Origin: Pseudomonadales bacterium
GTDB taxonomy: Bacteria; Pseudomonadota; Gammaproteobacteria; Pseudomonadales; Azotimanducaceae
Length of the DNA stretch: 41,317 nucleotides
Direction of reading: 5' to 3'
Assembly (NCBI GenBank): GCA_022448765.1
Contig: JAKUTI010000001.1
Coordinates: forward strand, 1-41,317
Program-made: the position numbers and the translations under genes
The notes under the pieces: generated by a model
The model's input: only the letters and a program-made list of their open reading frames with translations
Databases searched by the model: none
What the model was told of the DNA's origin: nothing
Shown: positions 32,054-39,643 of the stretch, piece by piece
Layout of the letters: every line of letters begins with the position of its first letter
How positions within the stretch are numbered: the first letter of the stretch is position 1

Positions 32054-33628
32054 ATGGAAGCGCCGTCGGCTAATACGACTTTCTTTGGCCACCCGCGTGG
32101 ACTGGTAGTCCTATTTTTTGCGGAAATGTGGGAGCGGTTCAGTTTCTACGGCATGCGTGCCCTGCTGGTCCTTTATCTGACGCAGCACTTCTTGTTTGAA
32201 GATGGTATTGCGGCGTCGATCTACGCCTCCTACGGATCTTTGGTTTATCTCACGCCGGTCATAGGTGGGTTGGTTGCTGATCGTTACCTGGGATTTCGAA
32301 AGTCAGTGATATTTGGCGCAGGCTTGTTGGTTTGTGGGCATTTTCTGATGGCGTTTGAGGGCGAGCCGGCTCAGGTGGTGGGTGGTGCGGTTGTGCGTGA
32401 TGAGTCAGCGCTTTCGGCAATGTATTTAGCGCTTGCGTTCATTATCGTAGGCGTCGGCTTCCTTAAACCATCTATCTCGAACATCGTGGGCGAGCTCTAC
32501 CAACAAAACGAAAGGCGTCGGGATCAGGGATTTACGCTCTTTTACATGGGGATCAATCTCGGAGCATTGTCGGCAATGCTCATATGTGGGTGGTTGGGGC
32601 AACATGAGGATTACGGTTGGTCCTACGGATTCGGATTGGCGGGGATCGGCATGCTTGCTGGTCTCATCACGTTTGTAAGGGGCCAACGCTGGTTGAGTGA
32701 CATCGGGGCTCCCGCGCGGCCTATGTTGCTTAACAGCCGCTTCATGGGCGTCCGTCGGGAAACTATCATTTATTCGGTAGGCGTCATCATCGTCGTGTCG
32801 GCGTGGGGACTTATGCAGTCCCGCGATATCGTCGGCGCGGCGCTAGGTGTTGCGTCCATCGGCGCCGTCGTGGGTATCCTTAGTTATGCGCTGGTGGGTT
32901 GCTCTCGAATCGAACGGCATCGATTGTTCGTTGTCGTCTTCTTGACCATGGTCTCCGTTATTTTCTGGACGTTCTTCGAGCAGGCGGGTACAAGTTTGAC
33001 CCTGTTCACCGACCGCAATGTCGCCAAGAACGTTTTCGGTTTCGAGATGCAAGCGTCCCAAATGGGGTTTTTGAACCCGTTGTTCATAATCTTGCTCGCG
33101 CCGTTGTTCTTTATTGCATGGGAACTGTTGGGTCGGCGGGGCTGGGAGCCATCGACACCAATGAAATTTGGACTCGGCGTATTACAAGCAGGATTGGGAT
33201 TTGCTGTTCTCGTTTACGGCGCTAATTTCGCCGATACAGCGGGTCAAGTAGCGGTAATTTGGCTCGTGCTTGCGTACCTGTTGCATACCACGGGGGAACT
33301 TTGTTTATCCCCCGTGGGATTATCGATGGTGACCCGCCTGTCGGTACCGAAAATCATGGGTCTTATGATGGGCGTTTGGTTCCTGTCGTCGGCTGCGGCG
33401 CATTACTTGGCTGGCATGATCGCGGGCATGGCAGCGGTGGATTCGGTGCCTGGCGGCTCGATTGACGCGGTTGCATCGCTACCGATTTACACGGAGACTT
33501 TTCGGTCCCTCGCCTATGTAGGTATCGCGTTAGGTATAGCCGTGATGGGCTCGGCGCCGCTAGTGCGACGCTATATGCACGAGTCTCAGTCAGACTTGGT
33601 GGAGGTAGAATCGCGTCCCACACAGTAG
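32054..33628 (+). CDS. POT/PTR2-family peptide transporter (MFS)
   Basis: Proton-coupled di/tripeptide symporter of 524 residues. ATG 32054 is preferred because it starts MEAPSANTTFFGHPRGL just before helix 1; an upstream in-frame start at 31967 would overlap the divergent mlrC. The diagnostic ExxERF motif is EMWERFSFYG with Glu24, Glu27 and Arg28. Other POT signatures are GGLVADRYLGFRKSVIFG, FTLFYMGINLGALSA and LHTTGELCLSPVGLSMV, which match PTR2 signatures 1 and 2 and helix 10. About fourteen hydrophobic segments are present, as in bacterial POTs. Its 3' end overlaps the convergent VOC gene by 39 bases. Confidence 0.95.
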   Translation: MEAPSANTTFFGHPRGLVVLFFAEMWERFSFYGMRALLVLYLTQHFLFEDGIAASIYASYGSLVYLTPVIGGLVADRYLGFRKSVIFGAGLLVCGHFLMAFEGEPAQVVGGAVVRDESALSAMYLALAFIIVGVGFLKPSISNIVGELYQQNERRRDQGFTLFYMGINLGALSAMLICGWLGQHEDYGWSYGFGLAGIGMLAGLITFVRGQRWLSDIGAPARPMLLNSRFMGVRRETIIYSVGVIIVVSAWGLMQSRDIVGAALGVASIGAVVGILSYALVGCSRIERHRLFVVVFLTMVSVIFWTFFEQAGTSLTLFTDRNVAKNVFGFEMQASQMGFLNPLFIILLAPLFFIAWELLGRRGWEPSTPMKFGLGVLQAGLGFAVLVYGANFADTAGQVAVIWLVLAYLLHTTGELCLSPVGLSMVTRLSVPKIMGLMMGVWFLSSAAAHYLAGMIAGMAAVDSVPGGSIDAVASLPIYTETFRSLAYVGIALGIAVMGSAPLVRRYMHESQSDLVEVESRPTQ

Positions 33629-34366
33629 GACCTCGTCATCCGAGACGTAAGCGCCTCGCTGCCTCGCGCGATCGAGAATTTGATCCTTATTTGCAACGGC
33701 GAGATCCAATCCAGAAAGGCCCGGACCCCGCCCGTCGATTGACTCGACAAATCGCAGCGTAACGTTGTTCAGGCGGATCGAAAGTTCGCTACCGGTTCGA
33801 TCGACAGGCAGACCAGAAACTTTTCCCCACAGATCCGCTAGTTCAACCGGATCGGGTCCTTGAAGTTCAACGCCGAGGTAATCCACCGTCACCGATTGGT
33901 CGACCTTGTCTTCCCACTTGAGACCTCCAGATGGTTGCCAGTTACCGTTGAAATCGTCGTGTTGGTCCCAGTCGATTTCAAAGAACGCGGCCTGCATGTC
34001 GCCAGGATGAATCTGGCATATGTACCAGGTGCCCCTATTGCTTTCGTGGGCGATTCGAATATTGTTATCGAGCGCGCGTTGACGTACCGCCTGCTGCGTC
34101 GTTTTGTTTCCCGCCTGACAGATGACCATATAACCACCGTCTCCACCCCGCCGATTTAAGTATCGTCCGCCCGCCGTTCCTTCTTCGACAGGCGCGACGA
34201 CTTCAAGAAAATTACGTCCAACACACATCAGCGTGTTCTCAAGACCAAACGTGCGGACGCCTGGATCGATAAAGCAGCTATTGATCCCTAGAACGTCAGT
34301 TAGATCATCGATCACTGGGTCGAGTTCCCTCGCAACAAGACAAATTTGACGTAGTTGAATGGTCAT
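33590..34366 (-). CDS. VOC-superfamily (glyoxalase-like) protein
   Basis: A 258-residue protein with two glyoxalase/extradiol-type beta-alpha-beta-beta-beta halves. It begins RQICLVARELDPVIDDLTDVLG, typical of a VOC start, with ENTLMCVGRNFLEVVAPVEEG, YMVICQAG and FFEIDWDQHDDFNG. The second half carries LGVELQGPDPVELADLWGKV. Possible metal ligands are a histidine or glutamate in each half, but the pattern is not complete enough to assign an activity. GGGAGG 8 bases before ATG 34366 supports this start. The gene's last 39 bases lie antisense to the transporter end. Confidence 0.85.
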   Translation of the reverse strand: MTIQLRQICLVARELDPVIDDLTDVLGINSCFIDPGVRTFGLENTLMCVGRNFLEVVAPVEEGTAGGRYLNRRGGDGGYMVICQAGNKTTQQAVRQRALDNNIRIAHESNRGTWYICQIHPGDMQAAFFEIDWDQHDDFNGNWQPSGGLKWEDKVDQSVTVDYLGVELQGPDPVELADLWGKVSGLPVDRTGSELSIRLNNVTLRFVESIDGRGPGLSGLDLAVANKDQILDRARQRGAYVSDDEVLLCGTRFYLHQV

Positions 34367-34374
34367 GGATGGAT

Positions 34375-34380
34375 CCTCCC
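34375..34380 (-). promoter_or_regulatory. Strong ribosome binding site of the VOC gene
   Basis: On the minus strand GGGAGG lies 8 bases before ATG 34366. It is one of the best Shine-Dalgarno matches in the window and supports that start. Confidence 0.6.
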
Positions 34381-34423
34381 CTTCCGCCTATGATCAAGCT
34401 TGAAGTTGAGCTTGGCTAGTTTT

Positions 34424-35065
34424 TTGAAGATCGAAATATTTTCCGATGTGATTTGTCCTTGGTGTTTTATCGGTAAACGACGGCTGGACGCAGTAATCGA
34501 GCAAGGTGGTGTGGGTGAGATTGAGCTTGAGTGGAGACCTTATCAGCTTTATCCGAATCTTCCGTCCAGTGGTATGGCCCGAGTCGATTTTCTGCGGGCC
34601 CGCTATGGTGAGTCGGCGGACGCTAGTCGTACACCTGAGCGTATTCGGTTAGAAGCCGAAGAGGTTGGCATTACGTTCGATTATGCAGCGGTTGATCGAG
34701 TTCCCAACACCCTATCGGCGCATAGGTTGCTGGCGATGTCGAGCGAATTGGGCTGCCAACACGAGCTCGCAGAAACGTTATTCCAAGCGTATTTTTGCGA
34801 CGGATCCGATGTCGGGAATGTCGACACGCTCGTCAATTGTGCCGTCGCTGTCGGTATGAATGGTGGGGCTGTGAAGTCGTTTCTCGACAGCGATGAGGGA
34901 GTGGACAGGACGTTGAGAGAGATCGCGGGTACGTATGATCTAGGTGTTGTTGGAGTGCCTTGTTATCGGTTGGGGGAGACCTTTTTGTTGCCAGGCGCGC
35001 AGACACCGGATGTGATGATCCAATTCATTGACCGAGCGAGAAATCGCCTAGCGGAAACAGAATAG
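34424..35065 (+). CDS. DsbA-family thioredoxin-fold protein, FrnE-like
   Basis: A 213-residue cytoplasmic thiol oxidoreductase of the FrnE/2-hydroxychromene-isomerase-like group. With TTG 34424 the protein starts MKIEIFSDVICPWCFIGKRR, the standard FrnE beginning, with the redox motif C11-P-W-C14. ELEWRPYQLYPNLP and NTLSAHRLL follow, and GVVGVPCYRL contains the cis-proline before the last strand. A TTG at 34400 in frame would add 8 residues; the ATG at 34390 is in another frame that ends at once. No signal peptide is present. Known relatives have disulfide isomerase or oxidative-stress roles; client proteins are unknown. The 82 bases up to the convergent carboxylase gene include an imperfect hairpin (about 35084-35111) followed by TTT that might act as a weak terminator. 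Confidence 0.9.
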   Translation: MKIEIFSDVICPWCFIGKRRLDAVIEQGGVGEIELEWRPYQLYPNLPSSGMARVDFLRARYGESADASRTPERIRLEAEEVGITFDYAAVDRVPNTLSAHRLLAMSSELGCQHELAETLFQAYFCDGSDVGNVDTLVNCAVAVGMNGGAVKSFLDSDEGVDRTLREIAGTYDLGVVGVPCYRLGETFLLPGAQTPDVMIQFIDRARNRLAETE

Positions 35066-35147
35066 TAGTCGGGACAGATCGTAAACAGAGGATCCTCACC
35101 AACCACGGGGTCCTTTATGCCTATCGAACTGCGGATTTGGTTGGCGG

Positions 35148-36698
35148 TTAGGGTCGATAAGAAAAAGAAGGGCTTTCCGCGCGAGACGCTCTTCTCGCGA
35201 GATTCGCCCAACGACAAAGAACCGGACGGGTATCTCGGGGGTCGATGATCTCTTCGATCTCAAAATGCTCGGCACTGCGAAAGGGCGAACGGACGCGGTT
35301 CAGGCGGTCCCGTATCTTTGCGAGGTGAGCGTCATAGTCGGCTGCCTCGGCTAATTCTGCTTTGTAAGCCACCTCTATACCGCCTTCAATAGGTAAGGAA
35401 CCCCAATCCCCCGATGGCCAGGCGACACGAATATGATGCGCGCCGGGTTTGTGGTTTGCGCCTCCAGCAACGCCGAATGCTTTACGGACAATGACGCAAC
35501 AGAAAGGTACGTTGCTCTGACCAAGTGCGGCCAATGCAGACGATCCGAACCGAATTGTTGCCTCTTCTTCACTCTTTTTGCCAATAAGGAAACCGGGGCA
35601 GTCCTCAAGATGGACGATAGGTAAGTGGAAGGTTGATGCAAGATCAAGAAGTCGGGTGAGTTTCCGACACGCATCCGCCGTCCACGCACCCCCATAAATT
35701 GCTGGATTTTCGGCGAATAGAGCGACGGGGATACCGTCCAGACGCGCTAAGCCCGTGATAATCGAGCGGCCCCATTTTTCGCCTATTTCAAAGAAAGACG
35801 CCTCGTCAACGACTGCCGAGATCAATTCGCGCATCTTGTAGATCTTCCTAGGGTCTTTAGGAACTAAATCAATGAGAGCATCGTGTCGCCGTTCTGGATC
35901 GTCCGCGCTTTCTACCCGTGGTGGGAGCTCGTCGTTCGCCGTTGGTAAATACGATAGGAAATACCTAGCGCGATCGAATGCTTCGGCTTCTGTGGCGACT
36001 TCGTCGTCGATGGCACCGTTTCGGGTGTGGATTCGAGCGTGACCGAGCTCTTCTTTGGTCACCTCGCCAAGCTTTGCCCAGTCGACGAGTGCTGGTCCTG
36101 CAATCATCATCTGTGCGGTATCTCGGACGATGACCGAGTAGTGCGATGTCGCGACACGGGCTGCCCCGATTCCCGCAACGGACCCCAAAGCGAGCGAAAC
36201 GGAAGGGGCGACTGCTAAGTGATTTACGACAGTCTCCCAACCGCGCAGCTCCGGGATGTATGTGCGCCCGGCCATTTCGATGGTTTTTACTGAACCGCCG
36301 CCGCCCATCCCGTCCACGAGGCGCACATGAGGGAGCCGTAAATCTAAGGCGAGGCCCTCCGCGCGTGCCCGTTTAGCTCCAATGGACGCGTCCGCCGAGC
36401 CCCCTCGGACGGTAAAGTCGTCGCCGGATAGCACCACAGGACGTCCCCCGATATCGGCGGTACCTAGGACGAAGTTGGACGGCGTGAACTCTGCAAGGTT
36501 GCCAGCATCATCGTATTTCCCGACTCCGGCAAGCGTGCCGATTTCGTGAAACGAGTCCGGATCGCAGATTGCCGCGATACGCTCTCGAATAGTGAGCTTA
36601 CCGAATTCGTGTTGACGGGCGACCTTGTCCTGGCCGCCCATCTTCAATGCTAGCTGTTCGCGTTGACGGAGTTCCTTTATCTCGTCTTCCCAGGACAT
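35148..36698 (-). CDS. Acyl-CoA carboxylase beta (carboxyltransferase) subunit
   Basis: A 516-residue biotin-dependent carboxyltransferase that moves CO2 from carboxybiotin to an acyl-CoA such as propionyl- or methylcrotonyl-CoA. N-terminal RQHEFGKLTIRERIAAICD and FHEIGTLAG are typical, as are VVLSGDDFTVRGGSADASIGAKR and RLVDGMGGGGSV. The C-terminal half has PIVHLEDCPGFLIGKKSEE and VRKAFGVAGGANHKPG, matching the carboxybiotin side. No biotin carboxylase or biotin carrier gene is in the window. The ATG is 2 bases after the stop of the small beta-rich gene, so translation is coupled. The last 40 residues (RRASRAESPSF) are divergent from standard PccB. Confidence 0.9.
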   Translation of the reverse strand: MSWEDEIKELRQREQLALKMGGQDKVARQHEFGKLTIRERIAAICDPDSFHEIGTLAGVGKYDDAGNLAEFTPSNFVLGTADIGGRPVVLSGDDFTVRGGSADASIGAKRARAEGLALDLRLPHVRLVDGMGGGGSVKTIEMAGRTYIPELRGWETVVNHLAVAPSVSLALGSVAGIGAARVATSHYSVIVRDTAQMMIAGPALVDWAKLGEVTKEELGHARIHTRNGAIDDEVATEAEAFDRARYFLSYLPTANDELPPRVESADDPERRHDALIDLVPKDPRKIYKMRELISAVVDEASFFEIGEKWGRSIITGLARLDGIPVALFAENPAIYGGAWTADACRKLTRLLDLASTFHLPIVHLEDCPGFLIGKKSEEEATIRFGSSALAALGQSNVPFCCVIVRKAFGVAGGANHKPGAHHIRVAWPSGDWGSLPIEGGIEVAYKAELAEAADYDAHLAKIRDRLNRVRSPFRSAEHFEIEEIIDPRDTRPVLCRWANLARRASRAESPSFSYRP

Positions 36699-36700
36699 CC

Positions 36701-37003
36701 TTAACCGATGCGCGTTCCCGTGAATGAAGCGTTCCCGAAGGAACCGAGTTTCACGTCACCGGAAAGGCTGTCGCCGTCAACGGTTGCCGAAAATTCCAAC
36801 GTAATTGGCATCGGGTTCGTGATATCCGCTTTCCACGACACGCTATCGCCATCGACGGCGCCGTCTTTAAGTTCCAGTGTTCCTTGTTGCCCCGCCATCG
36901 TTCCAGTCAGCGTATCCCCGTCGGTAGCGAGGGTTATCGTTGCTTTTTGTTGGCCCATTGGCGTGTTCATGGTTGTTTCCCACTGGCCGTCAGCACTACT
37001 CAT
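36701..37003 (-). CDS. Small conserved beta-rich protein
   Basis: A 100-residue protein with a regular strand pattern: GQWETTMNTPMGQQKATITL, GDTLTGTMAGQQGTLEL, VDGDSVSWKADITNPMPITLEF and GDSLSGDVKLGSFGNASFTGTR. The repeated GDxLxGxx phrases suggest a small barrel. Similar short proteins opening with ...W...NTPMG and containing SGTMxGxxG occur in many proteobacteria, often near acyl-CoA metabolism genes; their function is not known. ATG 37003 is decided by AAGGAGA 5 bases upstream; the TTG at 37018 would place the ribosome binding site inside the gene. It lies directly before the carboxylase subunit and shares its transcript. Confidence 0.8.
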   Translation of the reverse strand: MSSADGQWETTMNTPMGQQKATITLATDGDTLTGTMAGQQGTLELKDGAVDGDSVSWKADITNPMPITLEFSATVDGDSLSGDVKLGSFGNASFTGTRIG

Positions 37004-37008
37004 GCGAT

Positions 37009-37015
37009 TCTCCTT
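37009..37015 (-). promoter_or_regulatory. Ribosome binding site deciding the start of the small beta-rich protein
   Basis: AAGGAGA on the minus strand sits 5 bases before ATG 37003, a near-ideal Shine-Dalgarno element. Confidence 0.65.
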
Positions 37016-37100
37016 CAAGTGTATTCTTCGCCCGCTTGAGTATGCCTCTCAGTTCTCGCTGAGGTAAAGTGCGAAACACCCATCAATGTGGTGACCGGAT

Positions 37101-37766
37101 GTGATCGGAACCCTTAACGAGGGCCCACTACATCAGGCGTTAAAAGCGCTGTACGCGCGTCCCGGTTCTCGTGAGGAAGTCAGTATCGATGGCTTCGTCG
37201 CTGATGTTGTCGACGGTAATCAAATCATTGAGATCCAAACGCGGGGGTTCGGCGCGTTAAAGAAGAAGTTGCCCGTATTTCTTTCGGCCCACCCGCTAAA
37301 GTTAGTCCACCCGATCGCCCGTAAACGCACCATCGTAAAGGTTCAAAATGACGCCGAGAGCCGCCGCGTCTCGCCAAAACATGGATCACTCTTTGACATA
37401 TTCTCAGAGCTCGTCTACGTCCCGAAAGTGCTGAATGACCCCAACTTTGAGATTGATGTGGTCTTGATCGAGGAAGAGGAACGTCGGGAATATGATGGTC
37501 GTCGGGGTCGCAGAAAGGGGGGATGGGTCACGACAGGTCGGAGTCTCGTTCGGGTGCTGGAGGTTGTGACTGTCGGTTCCATGGAAGATCTGTTTTCCCG
37601 AATGGCTGGCGAATTAGGCCGTACGTTCACGTCTGCAGATCTTGCAGATGCGATGGAGCGGCCCAGATCGGTAGGACAGAAGGCGGCATATTGCTTTCGG
37701 GTGACGGGTCTTACGAGGGTTAGTGACAAAAACGGTAACGAACTGGTCTACGAAAAATCCGAGTGA
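37101..37766 (+). CDS. Conserved hypothetical protein, putative PD-(D/E)XK nuclease fold plus C-terminal helix-turn-helix
   Basis: A 221-residue protein from GTG 37101. The N-terminal half has a restriction-endonuclease-like pattern: Glu7 in a first helix, Asp35 in DGFVADVV, then IIEIQTRGFGALKKKL with Glu44-x-Gln46. This fits the D...ExQ catalytic layout seen for example in BglII. It resembles a conserved family of unknown function (DUF8091-like) with HPLKLVHPIARKRTIV after the core. The C-terminal part, PRSVGQKAAYCFRVTGLTRV followed by NGNELVYE, looks like a winged helix that could bind DNA. A basic segment REYDGRRGRRKGG lies between. It stands alone between divergent and tandem neighbours. 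Nuclease activity is an inference. Confidence 0.75.
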   Translation: MIGTLNEGPLHQALKALYARPGSREEVSIDGFVADVVDGNQIIEIQTRGFGALKKKLPVFLSAHPLKLVHPIARKRTIVKVQNDAESRRVSPKHGSLFDIFSELVYVPKVLNDPNFEIDVVLIEEEERREYDGRRGRRKGGWVTTGRSLVRVLEVVTVGSMEDLFSRMAGELGRTFTSADLADAMERPRSVGQKAAYCFRVTGLTRVSDKNGNELVYEKSE

Positions 37767-37887
37767 ACCTTGGTCAGTGACAATTTAGCAGGGACCTGCC
37801 TAGTTTCTTTTATCAAAAGGAACATCGACATTCCTGCGCCACTCCGTAAACTCCGCACGCACAAAACATGGTGCGAGAAGTGTCTCG

Positions 37888-39576
37888 ATGTCTGGATCCA
37901 GGTGGCTTTATTTGCCAGTGATAATCGTGATGGCGATTCTGGTTGATTGGAGCGCTGAAGGCCCGCTAACCCGCTTGGTACTTGGTACCTCGACATTACG
38001 TGTTAACACGGTTCCAGATGGCGCGAGCGTTTTTCTTGATGCAGAGCTTATCGGAACCACACCGCTTCGCCACGAGTTGCGTCCGGGGAATACGGTGTTG
38101 AAATTGGAACACCCGTTCCACCCGAATCACGTTGAGCGGCTCGAACTTCTTCGAGGCAAAACGAAAATGCTCGGTATCGCGTTAGAGCCAGCTTTCGGCA
38201 ATCTCGAGATCATCACCAACCCCAAGGCGGCTCAGGTGATTCTCAATGGCGAAGAATTGGACGGGCGAACACCCATTAAACTTAGGGATCTTCCGACGGG
38301 TATCCATGACGTCGGTGTCTTCATATACGGTCGCGAGCCGATCACGGAAACCATAACCGTGACGCCGAACGCGAATATATCCCGCACATACGAACTTGTC
38401 CGCGAACCGATGGGATCCTTGACGATCGACACAGTGCCTACCAACGCGGCGGTTCGACTGGTCGAGGTCAAACAACCATACGAACCACAGATGTTGTTGC
38501 CGATCGGCAGTTACGAGATCGAAGTATCCCATCCAGGCTATACCCCCCAGTCATTGCGGATGGTGGTTCGGCAGCAGGCGAACACGCGTCGAATTCGGCT
38601 CGAAAGAGAGTATGGGCGATTAAATTTATCCATCGCACCAGGGGAAGCGGTAGTGACGATCCGCTATGACGCGGGTAGCGGGGTTCGAAGTTTTGAGTAT
38701 TTTGACCGCATGCAGGTGCCTACTGGGAATGTCGTAATACGTGCAAAAGCGCTTGGTTATCGTAACTACGAAAGGAACTTGAAGATGTCGATGGCCGGGT
38801 TGAATCACAACATCGACATGAAAAAATTCCAGATCACCCCCGGTCGCGAATTCCGAGACGAGTTGCGCGGCGGCGGCGATGGCCCGTTGTTGAAAATCTT
38901 GAGTGCTGGGAGTTTTGTCATGGGTGCGGCGGGGGGCTATCCAGACGAGCGGCCACCGCGCACGGTGACGGTGACACAACCGTTTGCGATCGGCGTCTAT
39001 GAACTAACTCGAAGGGAATACAATCGATTCGAAAGCCTCGGGCCAGAAGACAATGTTCCCGCGACGAATTTGAGTTGGGGTCAAGTCGACGGCTACTTAA
39101 GGTGGTTGAGTCGCGAGACGTCCTACACCTATCGATTACCCAGTGAGGCTGAGTGGGAGTACGCTGCGCGTGCCGGGACGACGACCCCGTATTATTTCGG
39201 TTCCGACCCCGGTCGACTGTGCGAATACGAGAACGTCGGAGATCAAGCGATGCGTACCCAATTCCAGAAAGACACCGTCGCTTCCTGCAATGACGGTGTG
39301 ATTCGGCTCGCGCCCGTCGGTAACTTCAAACCCAACCCATTTGGCTTGTTCGACATGTTAGGCAACGTACACGAGTGGGTTGCTGATTGCTGGCATCGAA
39401 ACCATGAAGGCGCGCCATCAACTGCGAAGGCTCGGACCAGCATCTGCAATACGCCAGGACACGTCGTGCGCGGCGGCGACTGGTTTGCTGCACCCGCTGA
39501 TGCGCGGGTCAGTTTTCGAAATGTTGGGACGAAGGCAAGCGATTCTTTGGGATTCAGGGTCGTGCGTGAGCTCTAA
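37888..39576 (+). CDS. PEGA-repeat protein with sulfatase-modifying-factor (FGE-like) domain
   Basis: A 562-residue protein anchored by one N-terminal helix (about 6-19). Four tandem PEGA-type beta domains follow (about 36-98, 102-170, 175-238, 241-312), each beginning like LRVNTVPDGASVFLDAELIG with TPL or its equivalent. The FGE-sulfatase/SUMF1-like C-lectin fold (about 330-562) shows FVMGAAGGYPDERPPRTVTV, YRLPSEAEWEYAARAGTTTP, FGLFDMLGNVHEWVADCW and SLGFRVVREL. The catalytic cysteine pair of true formylglycine-generating enzymes is missing: RGGDWFAAPADARVSFR has Ala at both places. It is therefore unlikely to activate sulfatases; a ligand- or peptidoglycan-binding envelope role is more likely. 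It is probably exported with the bulk in the periplasm. Confidence 0.88.
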   Translation: MSGSRWLYLPVIIVMAILVDWSAEGPLTRLVLGTSTLRVNTVPDGASVFLDAELIGTTPLRHELRPGNTVLKLEHPFHPNHVERLELLRGKTKMLGIALEPAFGNLEIITNPKAAQVILNGEELDGRTPIKLRDLPTGIHDVGVFIYGREPITETITVTPNANISRTYELVREPMGSLTIDTVPTNAAVRLVEVKQPYEPQMLLPIGSYEIEVSHPGYTPQSLRMVVRQQANTRRIRLEREYGRLNLSIAPGEAVVTIRYDAGSGVRSFEYFDRMQVPTGNVVIRAKALGYRNYERNLKMSMAGLNHNIDMKKFQITPGREFRDELRGGGDGPLLKILSAGSFVMGAAGGYPDERPPRTVTVTQPFAIGVYELTRREYNRFESLGPEDNVPATNLSWGQVDGYLRWLSRETSYTYRLPSEAEWEYAARAGTTTPYYFGSDPGRLCEYENVGDQAMRTQFQKDTVASCNDGVIRLAPVGNFKPNPFGLFDMLGNVHEWVADCWHRNHEGAPSTAKARTSICNTPGHVVRGGDWFAAPADARVSFRNVGTKASDSLGFRVVREL

Positions 39577-39643
39577 CGTAAACAAATAGTTTGCTGAAGC
39601 TTGTGGCAGACTGTTGGTCGCAGGATTTGCGGTTGAGAGTTGC

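Noticed and set aside
35084..35111. Imperfect hairpin with a following TTT after the FrnE-like gene
   Set aside because: One arm mismatch and a T-run of only three; too weak to call a terminator.
37805..37825. Imperfect inverted repeat around TTCTTTTATCAAAAGGAA before the PEGA gene
   Set aside because: Arms are short, AT-rich and mismatched; there is no supporting promoter or second copy.
37999..38010. 12-base perfect palindrome CGTGTTAACACG, with a similar GTGTTAACAC at 30510-30519
   Set aside because: Both lie inside coding sequence and are not placed alike relative to genes; chance occurrence is sufficient.
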